Positions 18,012-26,463 of a stretch of DNA of 64,000 bases are shown here, piece after piece. Origin of the DNA: Gemmatimonadaceae bacterium (GTDB taxonomy: Bacteria > Gemmatimonadota > Gemmatimonadetes > Gemmatimonadales > Gemmatimonadaceae); assembly GCA_020851455.1 (NCBI GenBank), contig JADZCT010000033.1, forward strand, positions 124,001 through 188,000, read 5' to 3'. Under the pieces are notes generated by a model. That model saw only the letters and a list, made by a program, of their open reading frames with translations. It had not been told where the DNA came from and did no database searches. Each line of letters opens with the position of its first letter. Position 1 is the stretch's first letter. The translations under genes were made by a program, and so were the position numbers.

Positions 18012-18581
18012 ATGATGCTGTTCGAGCCCGGCGGAACGGAGTGCTCTTCGGGTGCGCTGATGCAGGCGTACACCGAGATTCGGGTGATGCTCGAGAACCT
18101 CAGGCATAGCCGCGATTCCCTCCGTCAGGCGGCGAGCGAACGCCTCCGTCACACTACAGAAAAGTTGCGCGAGGTGACCTCCGTTACCGAACAGGCCGCC
18201 ACCGACATACTGGACCGCCTGGACGGCGCGTTGCGGCTCGTTGACGAACTGGACGGACTGGACACCGGCGGCAGTGAGGCGGCAGCCGCGGCGCGCAACC
18301 GGCTGCGTGACGAACTCTACGTTGCCCAGGGCGGGCTGCAGTTTCAGGATATCGCGGCGCAGCAACTGGCGCATGCCACGCAGATGATCGAGCAAATCGA
18401 GGTGCGGCTTGCGTCGGTCGCCGAACTCCTCGATCCGCGCGCGCTGGTGGCGTCCAGTCCGGCGCTGCCGGCCGAGCCGGCAGACTCGAGGTCGCTGGCA
18501 TTCGCGCCAACGGCAACCATGTCGAACCCCGAGGCCCGCCAAGCCCTTGCTGACAGGATCTTCGAGGCGCCCGCGGCCTGA
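18012..18581 (+). CDS. cheZ: CheZ-like CheY-P phosphatase
   Basis: Helical protein of 189 residues, starting at ATG 18012 or 18015 behind GGAGG; a GTG at 17961 overlaps the lipoprotein gene. The central helix reads GGLQFQDIAAQQLAHATQ. Asp113 and Gln117 occupy the spacing of the catalytic Asp143 and Gln147 of E. coli CheZ (QDFQDLTGQ). The long amphipathic helices before it fit the CheZ hairpin. No clear C-terminal CheY-binding helix is seen. Its presence with cheX gives the locus two candidate CheY phosphatases. Confidence 0.72.
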   Translation: MMLFEPGGTECSSGALMQAYTEIRVMLENLRHSRDSLRQAASERLRHTTEKLREVTSVTEQAATDILDRLDGALRLVDELDGLDTGGSEAAAAARNRLRDELYVAQGGLQFQDIAAQQLAHATQMIEQIEVRLASVAELLDPRALVASSPALPAEPADSRSLAFAPTATMSNPEARQALADRIFEAPAA

Positions 18582-18623
18582 CGACCAGAGGGCGGCGCAA
18601 TTCCGGGGACGTACGCGACTTCC

Positions 18624-19814
18624 ATGTACCTGACGCGGAGCCCGCTCTTCGACGACCGGTTTCGGCTGGCTGGCTGCGCACTGGCTGGCAGCCCGGCCGA
18701 CGGCACGGCTAATTGCCAGGCCTCCTTTCCGCCGCTGAGCGCGCTGACGCCTGAAGTCGTCGCTGACTATGGCGGCGGCAGCCGCATCTGGGTGCCGCTC
18801 GCGCCGGACGCGCTCTACGACCGCGCATTCGTCCCCGGGCTGCGCGATGCCACGGTGCTCGAGGTGCCCGCGTCGCTGGCTGCCGACGGGCAGGCGGTCG
18901 CGGCATGCCGCGACTGGAGCGACGCAGGGTTCCGCATTGCCGTGCGCGCGGCCCAGAGGGGCGGAAGGCAGGAACAGCTCTACTCGCTGGCTTACGCAAT
19001 ATCGTTCGACGCGGGGGGTTGCTGCCGCGAAGCCGCGGACGGATTCGCCAAGGAGTTGACCGGACTGGGGCGGCCGCTGGCGGCCGTTGGCGTTGATTCG
19101 CTGACGGAGCACGCCACTCTTCGCAATGCGGGCGTGCGGTACTTCACGGGCCGCTTCTACACGACGCCGGAAGCGGCACCGTCCATGCAGCTCTCAGTCA
19201 GCCTCGGGACCGCCGCGAAGCTCATGGGCATGCTCGCGAGGCCTGATCTGAGCGATCGGGCCATCGAGAAGGAACTGCGCTCCGACCCGGCGCTGAGTTA
19301 CAATCTGCTCCGAATGGCGAATGCCGCCTCCACGGGCCTGGGAGCAATCGGCTCCATCCTGCATGCGATTCAGATCGTGGGCCGCAACGGGCTCCAGCGA
19401 TGGTGCGCGCTGCTCGCCGTGGGCAACAGCGCGGCGAGCACGCCGATGGAGCGCGAGCGCCGTATGTTCGTGCTCGAGCGCGCCCGGCTCTGCGAGCTCA
19501 TAGCCGAGGGCACCGCGTTGCGCCGTCATGCGAGCTCGCTCTTCCTTACCGGCATGCTCTCCGCCATGCTGCCGATGGTTGGCAAACCGAACGATGGCGT
19601 TGTTGACGGCATCGCGGTCAACAGTGACGTCGCGCGCGCCCTCGCAGGCGACAACGGCCTGTACACTCCCGTCCTGAGCCTTGCCAGCGCCTACTCGTAT
19701 GGCAACTGGACCGAGGCCGAGGCCATCGGTCGGCAACTGGACGTCCTTCATCAGCTCCCGCAGTGGGCCCACGCCGCAGTCAAGTGGGCGCGTGAGGCGC
19801 TGGCCCGCGGGTGA
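18624..19814 (+). CDS. Degenerate EAL-HDOD signalling protein
   Basis: Protein of 396 residues. The C-terminal half (about 185-390) is an HDOD domain, with LSDRAIEKELRSDPALSYNLLRMANAAS and AIQIVGRNGLQRWCALL as landmarks. The N-terminal 180 residues align in position with an EAL domain but show no EAL motif and no metal ligands, so c-di-GMP hydrolysis is not expected. It closes the plus-strand chemotaxis block and converges on motB with an 18-bp gap. A better conserved relative lies at 57.5 kb. Confidence 0.78.
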   Translation: MYLTRSPLFDDRFRLAGCALAGSPADGTANCQASFPPLSALTPEVVADYGGGSRIWVPLAPDALYDRAFVPGLRDATVLEVPASLAADGQAVAACRDWSDAGFRIAVRAAQRGGRQEQLYSLAYAISFDAGGCCREAADGFAKELTGLGRPLAAVGVDSLTEHATLRNAGVRYFTGRFYTTPEAAPSMQLSVSLGTAAKLMGMLARPDLSDRAIEKELRSDPALSYNLLRMANAASTGLGAIGSILHAIQIVGRNGLQRWCALLAVGNSAASTPMERERRMFVLERARLCELIAEGTALRRHASSLFLTGMLSAMLPMVGKPNDGVVDGIAVNSDVARALAGDNGLYTPVLSLASAYSYGNWTEAEAIGRQLDVLHQLPQWAHAAVKWAREALARG

Positions 19815-19832
19815 CCTCCGCAACGTCGGCGC

Positions 19833-20645
19833 TCAGTCTGATTCGGACGCTGAGGCGCGCGGCTCGGGATCCGCGATGGGCGAGAAGGGAAGCATGATCG
19901 TGATGCGGCGGTTGACGGCCGCCGAGGGATCGCTCCGCAAGCGGGGCTGGCGCGCGGCAAAGCCACGTACCTCAGCGATGCGCCCAGGCGAGACGCCCGA
20001 GGCCTCGAGCTCGCGCCGCGCCGCGTTCGCGCGGTCGGTGCTCAGCTCCCAGTTGGAGTAAGCCGGATCGCCGTACGGAATCGCGTCGGTATGGCCCTCG
20101 ACGACGATCGGGTTTCTCAGCGATATCAGCTCGCCGGCCACGAGCGAGAGCGCGACCTGACCGAGCGGTCGGAGCGCGGCCGATCCACGGTTGAAGAACA
20201 CGTCCGACGCGCCCCCGTCAATGAGCTCGATGCGCAGCCCGCCTTCCACCACGTGGACCTCGATCGCGGCACTGCCGAGCATGCCGCGCAGGGAGTCGGC
20301 TTTCTCGCGGAGGCGCTGCGCCATCGCATCGAACGCGCGCTGCTCCGCCTGGTGCACGATCAGGCGGAACTGCTTCGTCCGCATCTCGGTCGGGGTCGTG
20401 CCGGCGCTGATCGGGGACGCGCCCGCACCGTACCCGCGCTTGTAGCCAGCGGGATTCGAGAAGTACCCTTCGATGGCCTGCTTGGTCTTGTCGTCCATCC
20501 CGACGATCCACATGACGAGGAAGAACGCCATCATGGCCGTGACGAAATCGGCGTATGCCACCTTCCATGAGCCGCCGTGGTGCCCGTGCCCCTTCTTCAC
20601 CACGCGCTTCACTATGACCGGAGCGTCCCCCCGCTTGCCGGTCAT
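19833..20645 (-). CDS. motB: Flagellar stator protein MotB
   Basis: Peptidoglycan-anchored stator subunit of 270 residues. A short basic cytoplasmic tail is followed by one TM segment (about 30-50) with the ion-binding Asp33 in VAYADFVTAMMAFFLVMW. A plug and linker follow, then an OmpA-like peptidoglycan-binding domain with VEGHTDAIPYGDPAYSNWELS and the Arg of STDRANAARRELEASG. The ATG overlaps the motA stop by 4 bp. The stator is probably H+-driven, but the sequence alone does not settle that. Confidence 0.96.
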   Translation of the reverse strand: MTGKRGDAPVIVKRVVKKGHGHHGGSWKVAYADFVTAMMAFFLVMWIVGMDDKTKQAIEGYFSNPAGYKRGYGAGASPISAGTTPTEMRTKQFRLIVHQAEQRAFDAMAQRLREKADSLRGMLGSAAIEVHVVEGGLRIELIDGGASDVFFNRGSAALRPLGQVALSLVAGELISLRNPIVVEGHTDAIPYGDPAYSNWELSTDRANAARRELEASGVSPGRIAEVRGFAARQPRLRSDPSAAVNRRITIMLPFSPIADPEPRASASESD

Positions 20646-21499
20646 GCGCCCTTTCCGCGCACGAGCGCTTCCATGTCCGTGAAGCTTGGCCTGTCGTCGG
20701 GCTGGATGTTACGGCGTGCGAATTCGATTGCCGACATCGGCGCATCTCCGCGGGCGAATGCCAGCAGGGCGGTCTTGATGACGAGCATGTACTCGTGCTC
20801 GGAGTTGACGCGCCCTTCTATTGCCTGCGCCACGGGCCCGAGGACGCCATATGAGAGCAGGATCCCCAGGAAGGTGCCGATCAGGGCTGCCGCGACTTTC
20901 TCTCCCACCTCGGTCGCCGAGCCGCCGATTGCCCCCATCGTTATCACGACGCCCAGCACGGCCGCGACGATGCCGAAGCCAGGCATCGCATCCGCCACCT
21001 TCGCGATCGCGGACGGTCCGCCAAGGGCCTCGTGGTGGTGCCGGTCGAGGTCGAGTGTAAGGATATCATCCAGATGATGATTCTCCACGGTTCCTGTCAG
21101 GAGCACCTTGATAGTGTCGCACAACATCGCGACAGCGTGGTGGTTGTGCAGAAAGCGCGGGTGCTCGTTGAACAGCGTGCTTGCCTCGGGGTCCTCGACG
21201 TGCGACTCGATGCCCATCAGCCCTTCCTTCCTGGCTTTCTGGAAGACCTTGAAGAGGAGGTGCAGCAGGTCGGAGTAGGATTCGACGCCGTATGGAGACG
21301 GCTTCAGCAGGCCCAGTGCCTGCCTCGTGGCGCGCTTCAGAGTGCCTGGCGAGTTGCCGACGACCATGGAGCCCAGGCCCGCGCCTCCGATGATCAGGAA
21401 CTCGTTCGGCTGGAAGAGCACGAGGAGGTTGCCATGGTGCATCACGTAGCCACCGATGACACTTCCGAGCACGAGTACGGCGCCAATGATAAGAAACAC
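20642..21499 (-). CDS. motA: Flagellar stator protein MotA
   Basis: Stator subunit of 285 residues that uses ion flow to drive torque on FliG. Four membrane segments are expected: two near residues 1-50 (beginning MFLIIGAVLVLGSVIGGYV) and two near 160-220 (PGFGIVAAVLGVVITMG; KVAAALIGTFLGILLSYG). The large cytoplasmic loop between them carries the conserved basic and acidic residues. A sigma-28-type -10 element lies 56 bp upstream. motA and motB form an isolated two-gene operon convergent with the chemotaxis block. Confidence 0.96.
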   Translation of the reverse strand: MFLIIGAVLVLGSVIGGYVMHHGNLLVLFQPNEFLIIGGAGLGSMVVGNSPGTLKRATRQALGLLKPSPYGVESYSDLLHLLFKVFQKARKEGLMGIESHVEDPEASTLFNEHPRFLHNHHAVAMLCDTIKVLLTGTVENHHLDDILTLDLDRHHHEALGGPSAIAKVADAMPGFGIVAAVLGVVITMGAIGGSATEVGEKVAAALIGTFLGILLSYGVLGPVAQAIEGRVNSEHEYMLVIKTALLAFARGDAPMSAIEFARRNIQPDDRPSFTDMEALVRGKGA

Positions 21500-21554
21500 C
21501 GGGATGCAGACGATAATTGAGGGAGCAGGAAACGGCGCGGATATCCACTATTGA

Positions 21555-21562
21555 GTATCGGC
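21555..21562 (-). promoter_or_regulatory. Sigma-28-type -10 element upstream of motA
   Basis: GCCGATAC on the minus strand, identical to the -10 of the REC-EAL promoter. The -35 position (GTCTGGAG) fits poorly, so this may be a weak or activator-assisted promoter. The predicted start is near 21548, about 49 nt before the motA ATG. Confidence 0.35.
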
Positions 21563-21599
21563 CGCTGCCGCGCCTCCAGACCACTTATCCTTCTTCTCC

Positions 21600-22259
21600 A
21601 TGACAGGGCCCTTTCGGGCAGGTGCGCACTATGCCCTCGGCGGAGACCCATGGGCAATCGTGCACGACGCCGTCTTTGCCGGCCTCAACCATGCCCTGAG
21701 CAATCGCGTGATGGGCATGGAGGGTGTCATCGCGATCGGCCAGCGCCGCGGCGCGGTGGACTGGCCCAGCATACTGGCGGAGCAGGAGCGCTCGACGCAG
21801 CTTCTTCAGTTGTACCGGCTTCTGGAAGCCGTGCCGGATGAGCGCGCAGAGCCGATGCACGTGTCGGAGCCCGTTGCCGACGCAACCAGTCTCCTGAGGC
21901 ACCATCTGGCGCTGCGGGACGTCATCATCGGCAGCGAGATCGCGCCCGAGAACGCGGTGGTCACTCTCCCGAGGCGCAGCGCCGTGCGGGCCTTTCTCGT
22001 CCTGCTGCACGAGGCGGCGCGGCGCGCTGAGCGCGGCGGAGGCGGCGTGCTGTGGCGCTACGAGGTCGGGGCGGGCGACGTGACCGTGATGGCCACGACA
22101 CGGCCAGGTGTTGACGCCGATGCCGACGCCGTACTCGTACAGCGCGCGGCGCAGTTCGTCGGGCGGCCGGCGCCCGATGCATGGTGCGTCCTCGACCCGG
22201 GCAGGTCGTACATCGCCGCGCTGCGTCTACCGCTCGTCGCGGCTCGCCACCGCTCCTGA
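21600..22259 (+). CDS. Orphan histidine-kinase dimerisation (ChpT-like) protein
   Basis: Cytoplasmic protein of 219 residues with no sensor, receiver or membrane segment. The helix AGLNHALSNRVMGMEGVI resembles a histidine-kinase dimerisation helix with a phosphorylatable His31. A second helix (about 55-80) and an alpha/beta region follow, where AVVTLPRRSAVRAFLVLLHEAARRA sits at the place of an N-box. No ATP-binding G-boxes are present, so it probably relays rather than makes phosphate. It is divergent from motA, and its 3' end overlaps csrA by 33 bp on the other strand. The function is inferred from pattern only. Confidence 0.5.
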   Translation: MTGPFRAGAHYALGGDPWAIVHDAVFAGLNHALSNRVMGMEGVIAIGQRRGAVDWPSILAEQERSTQLLQLYRLLEAVPDERAEPMHVSEPVADATSLLRHHLALRDVIIGSEIAPENAVVTLPRRSAVRAFLVLLHEAARRAERGGGGVLWRYEVGAGDVTVMATTRPGVDADADAVLVQRAAQFVGRPAPDAWCVLDPGRSYIAALRLPLVAARHRS

Positions 22260-22496
22260 AGGTGCGGGCCGCGGAGCGACGAGGCCGCGCCCTTCACTTG
22301 CGTGGCGCGGCAGTGAGGCCGTTGCCCGAATGTTCTCCTCGGCGATGTCTGCGACGAGCTCGCTGCGCAGGATCCGTACTCCGGCCGGGGCTTCGATGCC
22401 GACGCGCACCCCGCGGCGATCGGCATCGAGGATCACCACGCGGATTCCGCCGTCAATGAGGATTGACTGGCCCTCTGCGCGGGAAAGGATCAGCAC
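22227..22496 (-). CDS. csrA: Translational regulator CsrA
   Basis: RNA-binding post-transcriptional regulator. The 89-residue protein starts with the canonical MLILSRAEGQSILIDGGIRV, followed by VVILDADRRGVRVGIEAP and VRILRSELVADIAEEN. It is about 25 residues longer than typical CsrA because of a Pro/Arg-rich tail. It is last in the minus-strand flagellar operon, 8 bp after flgK. Together with fliW at 62 kb and the GGA hairpin in the fliC leader it probably restrains flagellin synthesis until hook completion. Confidence 0.95.
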   Translation of the reverse strand: MLILSRAEGQSILIDGGIRVVILDADRRGVRVGIEAPAGVRILRSELVADIAEENIRATASLPRHASEGRGLVAPRPAPSGAVASRDER

Positions 22497-22504
22497 CTGG
22501 CGCC

Positions 22505-23911
22505 TTAGCGGCCAATGGACATGAGCGCGTCGTACAGGCCGCGGGCCGTGTCTATGATTCGCGCGGACGCTGCATAGGCCTGCTGTCGCCTGATCAGGTC
22601 AACCAATTCTTCGTCGGTGCTCACTCCCGTGCGCGAGTCGAGGCGTGCCTGGGCCTGTGCGGACAGGGTCGAGGCGACCTCCGCGTCATTCCTGGCCGCG
22701 CTCAAACCGCCGGCGATCTGCGCTACCAGCGACTGGAATTCGCTACCAAACGTCCCGAATGGCGATCCCGGCGCGTCGGTGCGAAGGGCTGCAATCGCGA
22801 GCGAAATCCGGTTGTTGCCAGGAGCGTCGAGGGCATCGCCCGTGGCGATGGCCGATGCGTCGGCGGCGACGGCCTGCGAGAGGCGCATGCCCCGCGCGGT
22901 GACGCCGGCCGGGTCGAAGAAGGCAACGCCCGACCCCGTCGCACCCATGAGCGGATCCCAGTTTCCGCCAGCGCCAGCCGTGGGCGACCACCCCGTCACG
23001 TGCACGGCGTTGACGGCCGTCACCATCCCGCTGCTCAACTGGTCGAGCGCAGCCACCGCCCGTGGAATGTCGGTTGCGAGGAACTCGAATCGCGCCTGGA
23101 GCGACCCGCTGCCGAGGCGCACGGTTCCGGCGCCGCCGACAAACGTCGCGCCGGGAGGCGACGTGGACGACATGGCAATCGTCTTCGCGACGCTGCCGTC
23201 CACAACCGGCATGCCGCCGATCAGCACCGCGTCCGTGCCATCGGAGCGGTCGAGCACGGTAACGCTGGCGATGGTGGCCATCTCATTGATGAGCCGGTCG
23301 CGGGCATCGCGAAGGTCGCTTGCTTCGTGACCGCCGGCCTCGGCGGGCACGATCTGGCCATTGATTGACGCGACCTGGGCGGCGAGCTCGTTGATCCGCT
23401 GCACGTCACGCGACGCGGCGGCTCGTGTATCGGCCTCCAGTTCGGCGAGCTGCGTGGCCTTTGCGTTGAACTGACGCGCGAGCGCGTCGCCGCGCTGCTG
23501 CACGACTACGCGCGCCGCACGGTCCGTGGGCGCGTTGGAAAGGTCCGACCATGCATTCCAGAACGCGTCCATTGCCGAGGCAAGCCCGGAGTCCGATGGC
23601 TCCCCAAAGATGGATTCCACCCGGTCGAGGAGATCGCTCCGGACGCCCGCGCCGCCGGAGGTGCTGCCCGTGGTCCGGGCGGCCTGCGTGAGGAGCGCGT
23701 CGCGGTTGCCGCGGACGTTGGTCACGTCCACGCCCCTGCCGAACACTCCGACCGGGGTGCGAAGCGCCGGCGCCGGCGAGAGTACGGCCACCTGTCGCGT
23801 GTATCCCGGGGTACCCGCGTTCGCGATGTTGTGGCCGATCGTGTCGATTGCGGCCTGCTGCGCCATGATCCCTGAGCGCGCAATGCTGAGCAAACTCTCG
23901 ATTGACGGCAT
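22505..23911 (-). CDS. flgK: Hook-filament junction protein FlgK (HAP1)
   Basis: Exported hook-associated protein of 468 residues from the ATG at 23911; the reading frame is open further upstream but that region belongs to flgN. The N-terminal block IESLLSIARSGIMAQQAAIDTIGHNIANAGTPGYTRQ and the C-terminal heptads ending in YAASARIIDTARGLYDALMSIGR are typical. It joins hook to filament. Its ATG overlaps the flgN stop as TGATG, coupling the chaperone to its client. Confidence 0.95.
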   Translation of the reverse strand: MPSIESLLSIARSGIMAQQAAIDTIGHNIANAGTPGYTRQVAVLSPAPALRTPVGVFGRGVDVTNVRGNRDALLTQAARTTGSTSGGAGVRSDLLDRVESIFGEPSDSGLASAMDAFWNAWSDLSNAPTDRAARVVVQQRGDALARQFNAKATQLAELEADTRAAASRDVQRINELAAQVASINGQIVPAEAGGHEASDLRDARDRLINEMATIASVTVLDRSDGTDAVLIGGMPVVDGSVAKTIAMSSTSPPGATFVGGAGTVRLGSGSLQARFEFLATDIPRAVAALDQLSSGMVTAVNAVHVTGWSPTAGAGGNWDPLMGATGSGVAFFDPAGVTARGMRLSQAVAADASAIATGDALDAPGNNRISLAIAALRTDAPGSPFGTFGSEFQSLVAQIAGGLSAARNDAEVASTLSAQAQARLDSRTGVSTDEELVDLIRRQQAYAASARIIDTARGLYDALMSIGR

Positions 23912-24435
23912 CAGCCCTTCCGGTCCACGAGTACGCTCCGGCCTGCGCAGGGTTCGGGCGACGCCTGGTACTGGATGGCCGGGGCCGCAACGGCGCCGAG
24001 CAGCATCCTCACCTCGCGGTCGGTTGACGCGGAGACGGCGCGCAGAACTTGCTGGTTCACGAGCAGTTCGTCGTCCAGCACCCGCGCCACATGCGCAAGT
24101 TGCAACACGGCTGCCTCGAGTGCAGTTGGCGCGGCCCCACCGAACCACTCTGCTATCGCACTCAGGCGCAGGTCCGCCGATTCACCGAGCTGCTCGTTCA
24201 GCGTGCTGCGGTATCGCTTCGCCTCGCCGAGCGTCGTCAGCACGCGGTGCGCGGCGCCGTTCTCGGCTTCGAGCGCTTCGACGTCGCCACGCGCAACCGC
24301 AGCCCGCTGGCGCTTCATCACGTCGAGAAGTTTCGTCACGAGGCGCGCTTCCGTGTCGAGCGCGGCAACGAGCATTGCGACGAGTTGCGACATCGCAGGC
24401 GCCTTCGCAGGCGCCACGGTATGGAGCGCGGTCAC
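23911..24435 (-). CDS. flgN: FlgN-like export chaperone for FlgK/FlgL
   Basis: Helical cytoplasmic protein of 174 residues. The pattern of an N-terminal helix with LVAALDTEARLVTKLLDVMKRQRAAV, then VEALEAENGAAHRVLTTLGEAKRYR, is that of FlgN-family chaperones. It sits immediately before flgK with a 1-bp overlap, the classic chaperone-client arrangement. It would keep FlgK and FlgL competent for export. Primary sequence conservation in this family is low, so context supports much of the call. Confidence 0.78.
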   Translation of the reverse strand: MTALHTVAPAKAPAMSQLVAMLVAALDTEARLVTKLLDVMKRQRAAVARGDVEALEAENGAAHRVLTTLGEAKRYRSTLNEQLGESADLRLSAIAEWFGGAAPTALEAAVLQLAHVARVLDDELLVNQQVLRAVSASTDREVRMLLGAVAAPAIQYQASPEPCAGRSVLVDRKG

Positions 24436-24701
24436 GCCCGCCTCCCGAGCTGACGCGTGATTGCATCGGCGACTCCGCGCGACAACCCGCGCGCAACCGC
24501 TTCGGAGATGCGGCCATCCATCATCGCCGTGAAGATCTCCTCGCCGGCGCCCCCGCGGGCGTCGCCTTCGGCAGGCACGGTAGCCCGCATTGCCTTGAAC
24601 ATCTCCGCGACGAACACGCCTTCGATCTGCGTGGCGACGTCGCGTAGCCGGCGCTGGTCGCCGGAAGCGGGTGCTGGCCCGGCGGCGACGATGCGCGTCA
24701 C
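24432..24701 (-). CDS. flgJ: Rod-binding protein FlgJ, N-terminal domain only
   Basis: Protein of 89 residues corresponding to the rod-cap domain of FlgJ: ATQIEGVFVAEMFKAMRATVP, then the helix EEIFTAMMDGRISEAVARG. The C-terminal muramidase domain found in enterobacterial FlgJ (about 300 residues in total) is missing. A separate enzyme is therefore needed to open peptidoglycan for the rod; the peptidase domain inside FliK is a candidate. It overlaps flgI and flgN by 4 bp each. Confidence 0.9.
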   Translation of the reverse strand: MTRIVAAGPAPASGDQRRLRDVATQIEGVFVAEMFKAMRATVPAEGDARGGAGEEIFTAMMDGRISEAVARGLSRGVADAITRQLGRRA

Positions 24702-25765
24702 CTTACGACAACCTCCGCGGCCAGCGCGCCGGCGTCATGCAGGGCAGCGAGCACCGCGCCGATTTCCTGCGCGGTCGCGCGCATTCCGTGCAACGCTGCT
24801 ACGACGGCCTGGACAGTCGCGCCGCTACGCAGACGAACGCCTGGCGCGCTGCCTGTGCTGTCGGGCGCGTCGCCAACCATGATCGTGAGCCCGCCGTGGC
24901 TGATCGCGCCTTCGCCAACGGCCAGTGCGCCGCCGGCGATCACGGTGCCGCTGCGAGCGTCAATGACGACGCGCGCGGTGCCGGGGCTTCTGACGCGGGC
25001 ATCGAGTACCCGCGCTAACCACGAGGAGAGGCCGCCAGTCGTATCGCGCGGTGTGAGCCTGATGGAGCCGGGATCCTCAACCACTGCATTTCCGCGTCCG
25101 CCTATGAGCGAGTCAATGGCCGTCGCGATGCGCGTGGCAGTGCCGGCATCCGGCACGCGCAAGGCGAGGCGCGACATCGCCGACGGCTCGGGTCGCTGCA
25201 ACTCGGCCTCGAGGACGCCGCCACCCGGTATGACGCCGGCGTTCGCCGGCTTCAGGTAACTGCGGTACTCGTTACCCGTTCCCTCGGACGTGAGCAGCGA
25301 CCCCTGCGCACCGCCAAGCGGACTGCCGCCAGCATCGGCAACAAGCGGGGTCATCCAGAGCGTGCCGCCGCGCAATGAGCGTGCGTCGCCGATTGACGAC
25401 ACGCTGACGTCGAAGCGCCCGCCGGGGCGCAGGTACGGCGATACCTCCGCCGTGACGAGTACCGCCGCCACGTTGCGCACACGCAGCGCGGAAGCGGGAA
25501 CGTCCACGCCGAAGCGCCGCAGGAGGTTCGCGACGGACTGCACCGTGTGCCGCGCGCCCACATTTGTCGTCGCGCGGTCGCCAGTGCCGGTGAGGCCGGT
25601 CACGAGTCCGTACCCCATCAGGCGCACGGGCGCAGCCCCGCCCACGACCACCAGGTCACGAATGGCCGCGTCCTGCGCCCGCAATGCGCGCGGGTCGGCG
25701 CTCAGGCACGCGGCGGCCGTGCCGATCACCAGGACGAGGGCGCGCGGCGTCACGGCCAGACCCAT
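24698..25765 (-). CDS. flgI: Flagellar P-ring protein FlgI
   Basis: Periplasmic P-ring subunit of 355 residues with a signal peptide (about 1-30, ending RALRAQ). Landmark blocks are IRDLVVVGGAAPVRLMGYGLVTGLTGTGD, RNVAAVLVTAEV, and the C-terminal VVAALHGMRATAQEIGAVLAALHDAGALAAEVVVR. The length is typical. Together with FlgH it shows that the flagellum crosses an outer membrane. The start overlaps the end of flgH by 16 bp. Confidence 0.96.
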   Translation of the reverse strand: MGLAVTPRALVLVIGTAAACLSADPRALRAQDAAIRDLVVVGGAAPVRLMGYGLVTGLTGTGDRATTNVGARHTVQSVANLLRRFGVDVPASALRVRNVAAVLVTAEVSPYLRPGGRFDVSVSSIGDARSLRGGTLWMTPLVADAGGSPLGGAQGSLLTSEGTGNEYRSYLKPANAGVIPGGGVLEAELQRPEPSAMSRLALRVPDAGTATRIATAIDSLIGGRGNAVVEDPGSIRLTPRDTTGGLSSWLARVLDARVRSPGTARVVIDARSGTVIAGGALAVGEGAISHGGLTIMVGDAPDSTGSAPGVRLRSGATVQAVVAALHGMRATAQEIGAVLAALHDAGALAAEVVVR

Positions 25766-26463
25766 CCCAGGATTCGCGAAACGATGCCCGCGGACGGCTT
25801 GCCGAGGCTTCCCTTGCGCGTGTAGTTGATCGAAGCGTCGGCGATACGCGACGACTCGACGGTATTGGCGCCCGGCGTGATATCCTGCGGCCGGACCCAG
25901 CCGGTCACGCTTACCTCCTGCACGTTGCGGTCAACGTTGAGCATCGAGCGCCCCTCGATGCGCAGCATGCCCGTCGGCGAGATGGCGGTAACGCGCGCGC
26001 TCACCGTTGTCCGGAAGTCGGCGCCGCGCAGCATCTCACCGGTACGCCGCGAGTTTCCGTCCTGGTCGAAGCTTACCTTGGCGGTCATCGGCACCGACGG
26101 GCCGGCTTCTCCCGCGGGCGGCCGCACGTCGGCGCCAAGCTTCTTGTCGCGGGATTCCGCCGCGATGTCGCGGGAGTTGGCCGTGGCGCTGGTGCGGTTT
26201 ACCACGAGCACGGTCACTATGTCGCCCAGCGCGTATTGCGTTCCGTCAGATGTCCACGAACGCCGGCGGGGTTGTGCCGTGGCTGACGAGTCGAGTACGC
26301 GCTGTGCGGGGACGGCGGTTCTTCCCTGCGCTGCGACGGCGTACGGCGCTGCGGTGACGAGCGCACTGGACGCTGCCGCCGCGATGACAAGCGCTCCGCG
26401 CAGGCGCGCGCGAGGGCGTGTGGGCGAGCGACTGGCGCCTCGGTGCGGTGCGCGGGCCCTCAT
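25750..26463 (-). CDS. flgH: Flagellar L-ring protein FlgH
   Basis: Outer-membrane L-ring subunit of 237 residues from the ATG at 26463, which overlaps the flgA stop by 4 bp; the frame is open further upstream but within flgA. There is an Arg-rich N-terminus and a hydrophobic signal ending AVAAQ. Typical blocks are YALGDIVTVLVVNRTSATA, FRTTVSARVTAISPTGMLRIEG and VTGWVRPQDITPGANTVESSRIADASI. I see no clear lipobox Cys, although FlgH is usually a lipoprotein. Confidence 0.93.
   Translation of the reverse strand: MRARAPHRGASRSPTRPRARLRGALVIAAAASSALVTAAPYAVAAQGRTAVPAQRVLDSSATAQPRRRSWTSDGTQYALGDIVTVLVVNRTSATANSRDIAAESRDKKLGADVRPPAGEAGPSVPMTAKVSFDQDGNSRRTGEMLRGADFRTTVSARVTAISPTGMLRIEGRSMLNVDRNVQEVSVTGWVRPQDITPGANTVESSRIADASINYTRKGSLGKPSAGIVSRILGWVWP

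Noticed and set aside
23912-24148. Possible N-terminal extension of FlgK
   Set aside because: This part overlaps flgN in another frame and lacks FlgK features; the canonical N-terminus begins at 23911.
24432-24701. Truncated or frameshifted FlgJ muramidase
   Set aside because: No muramidase-like fragment follows in any frame; flgN starts with a 4-bp overlap. A genuine single-domain FlgJ is the simpler reading.
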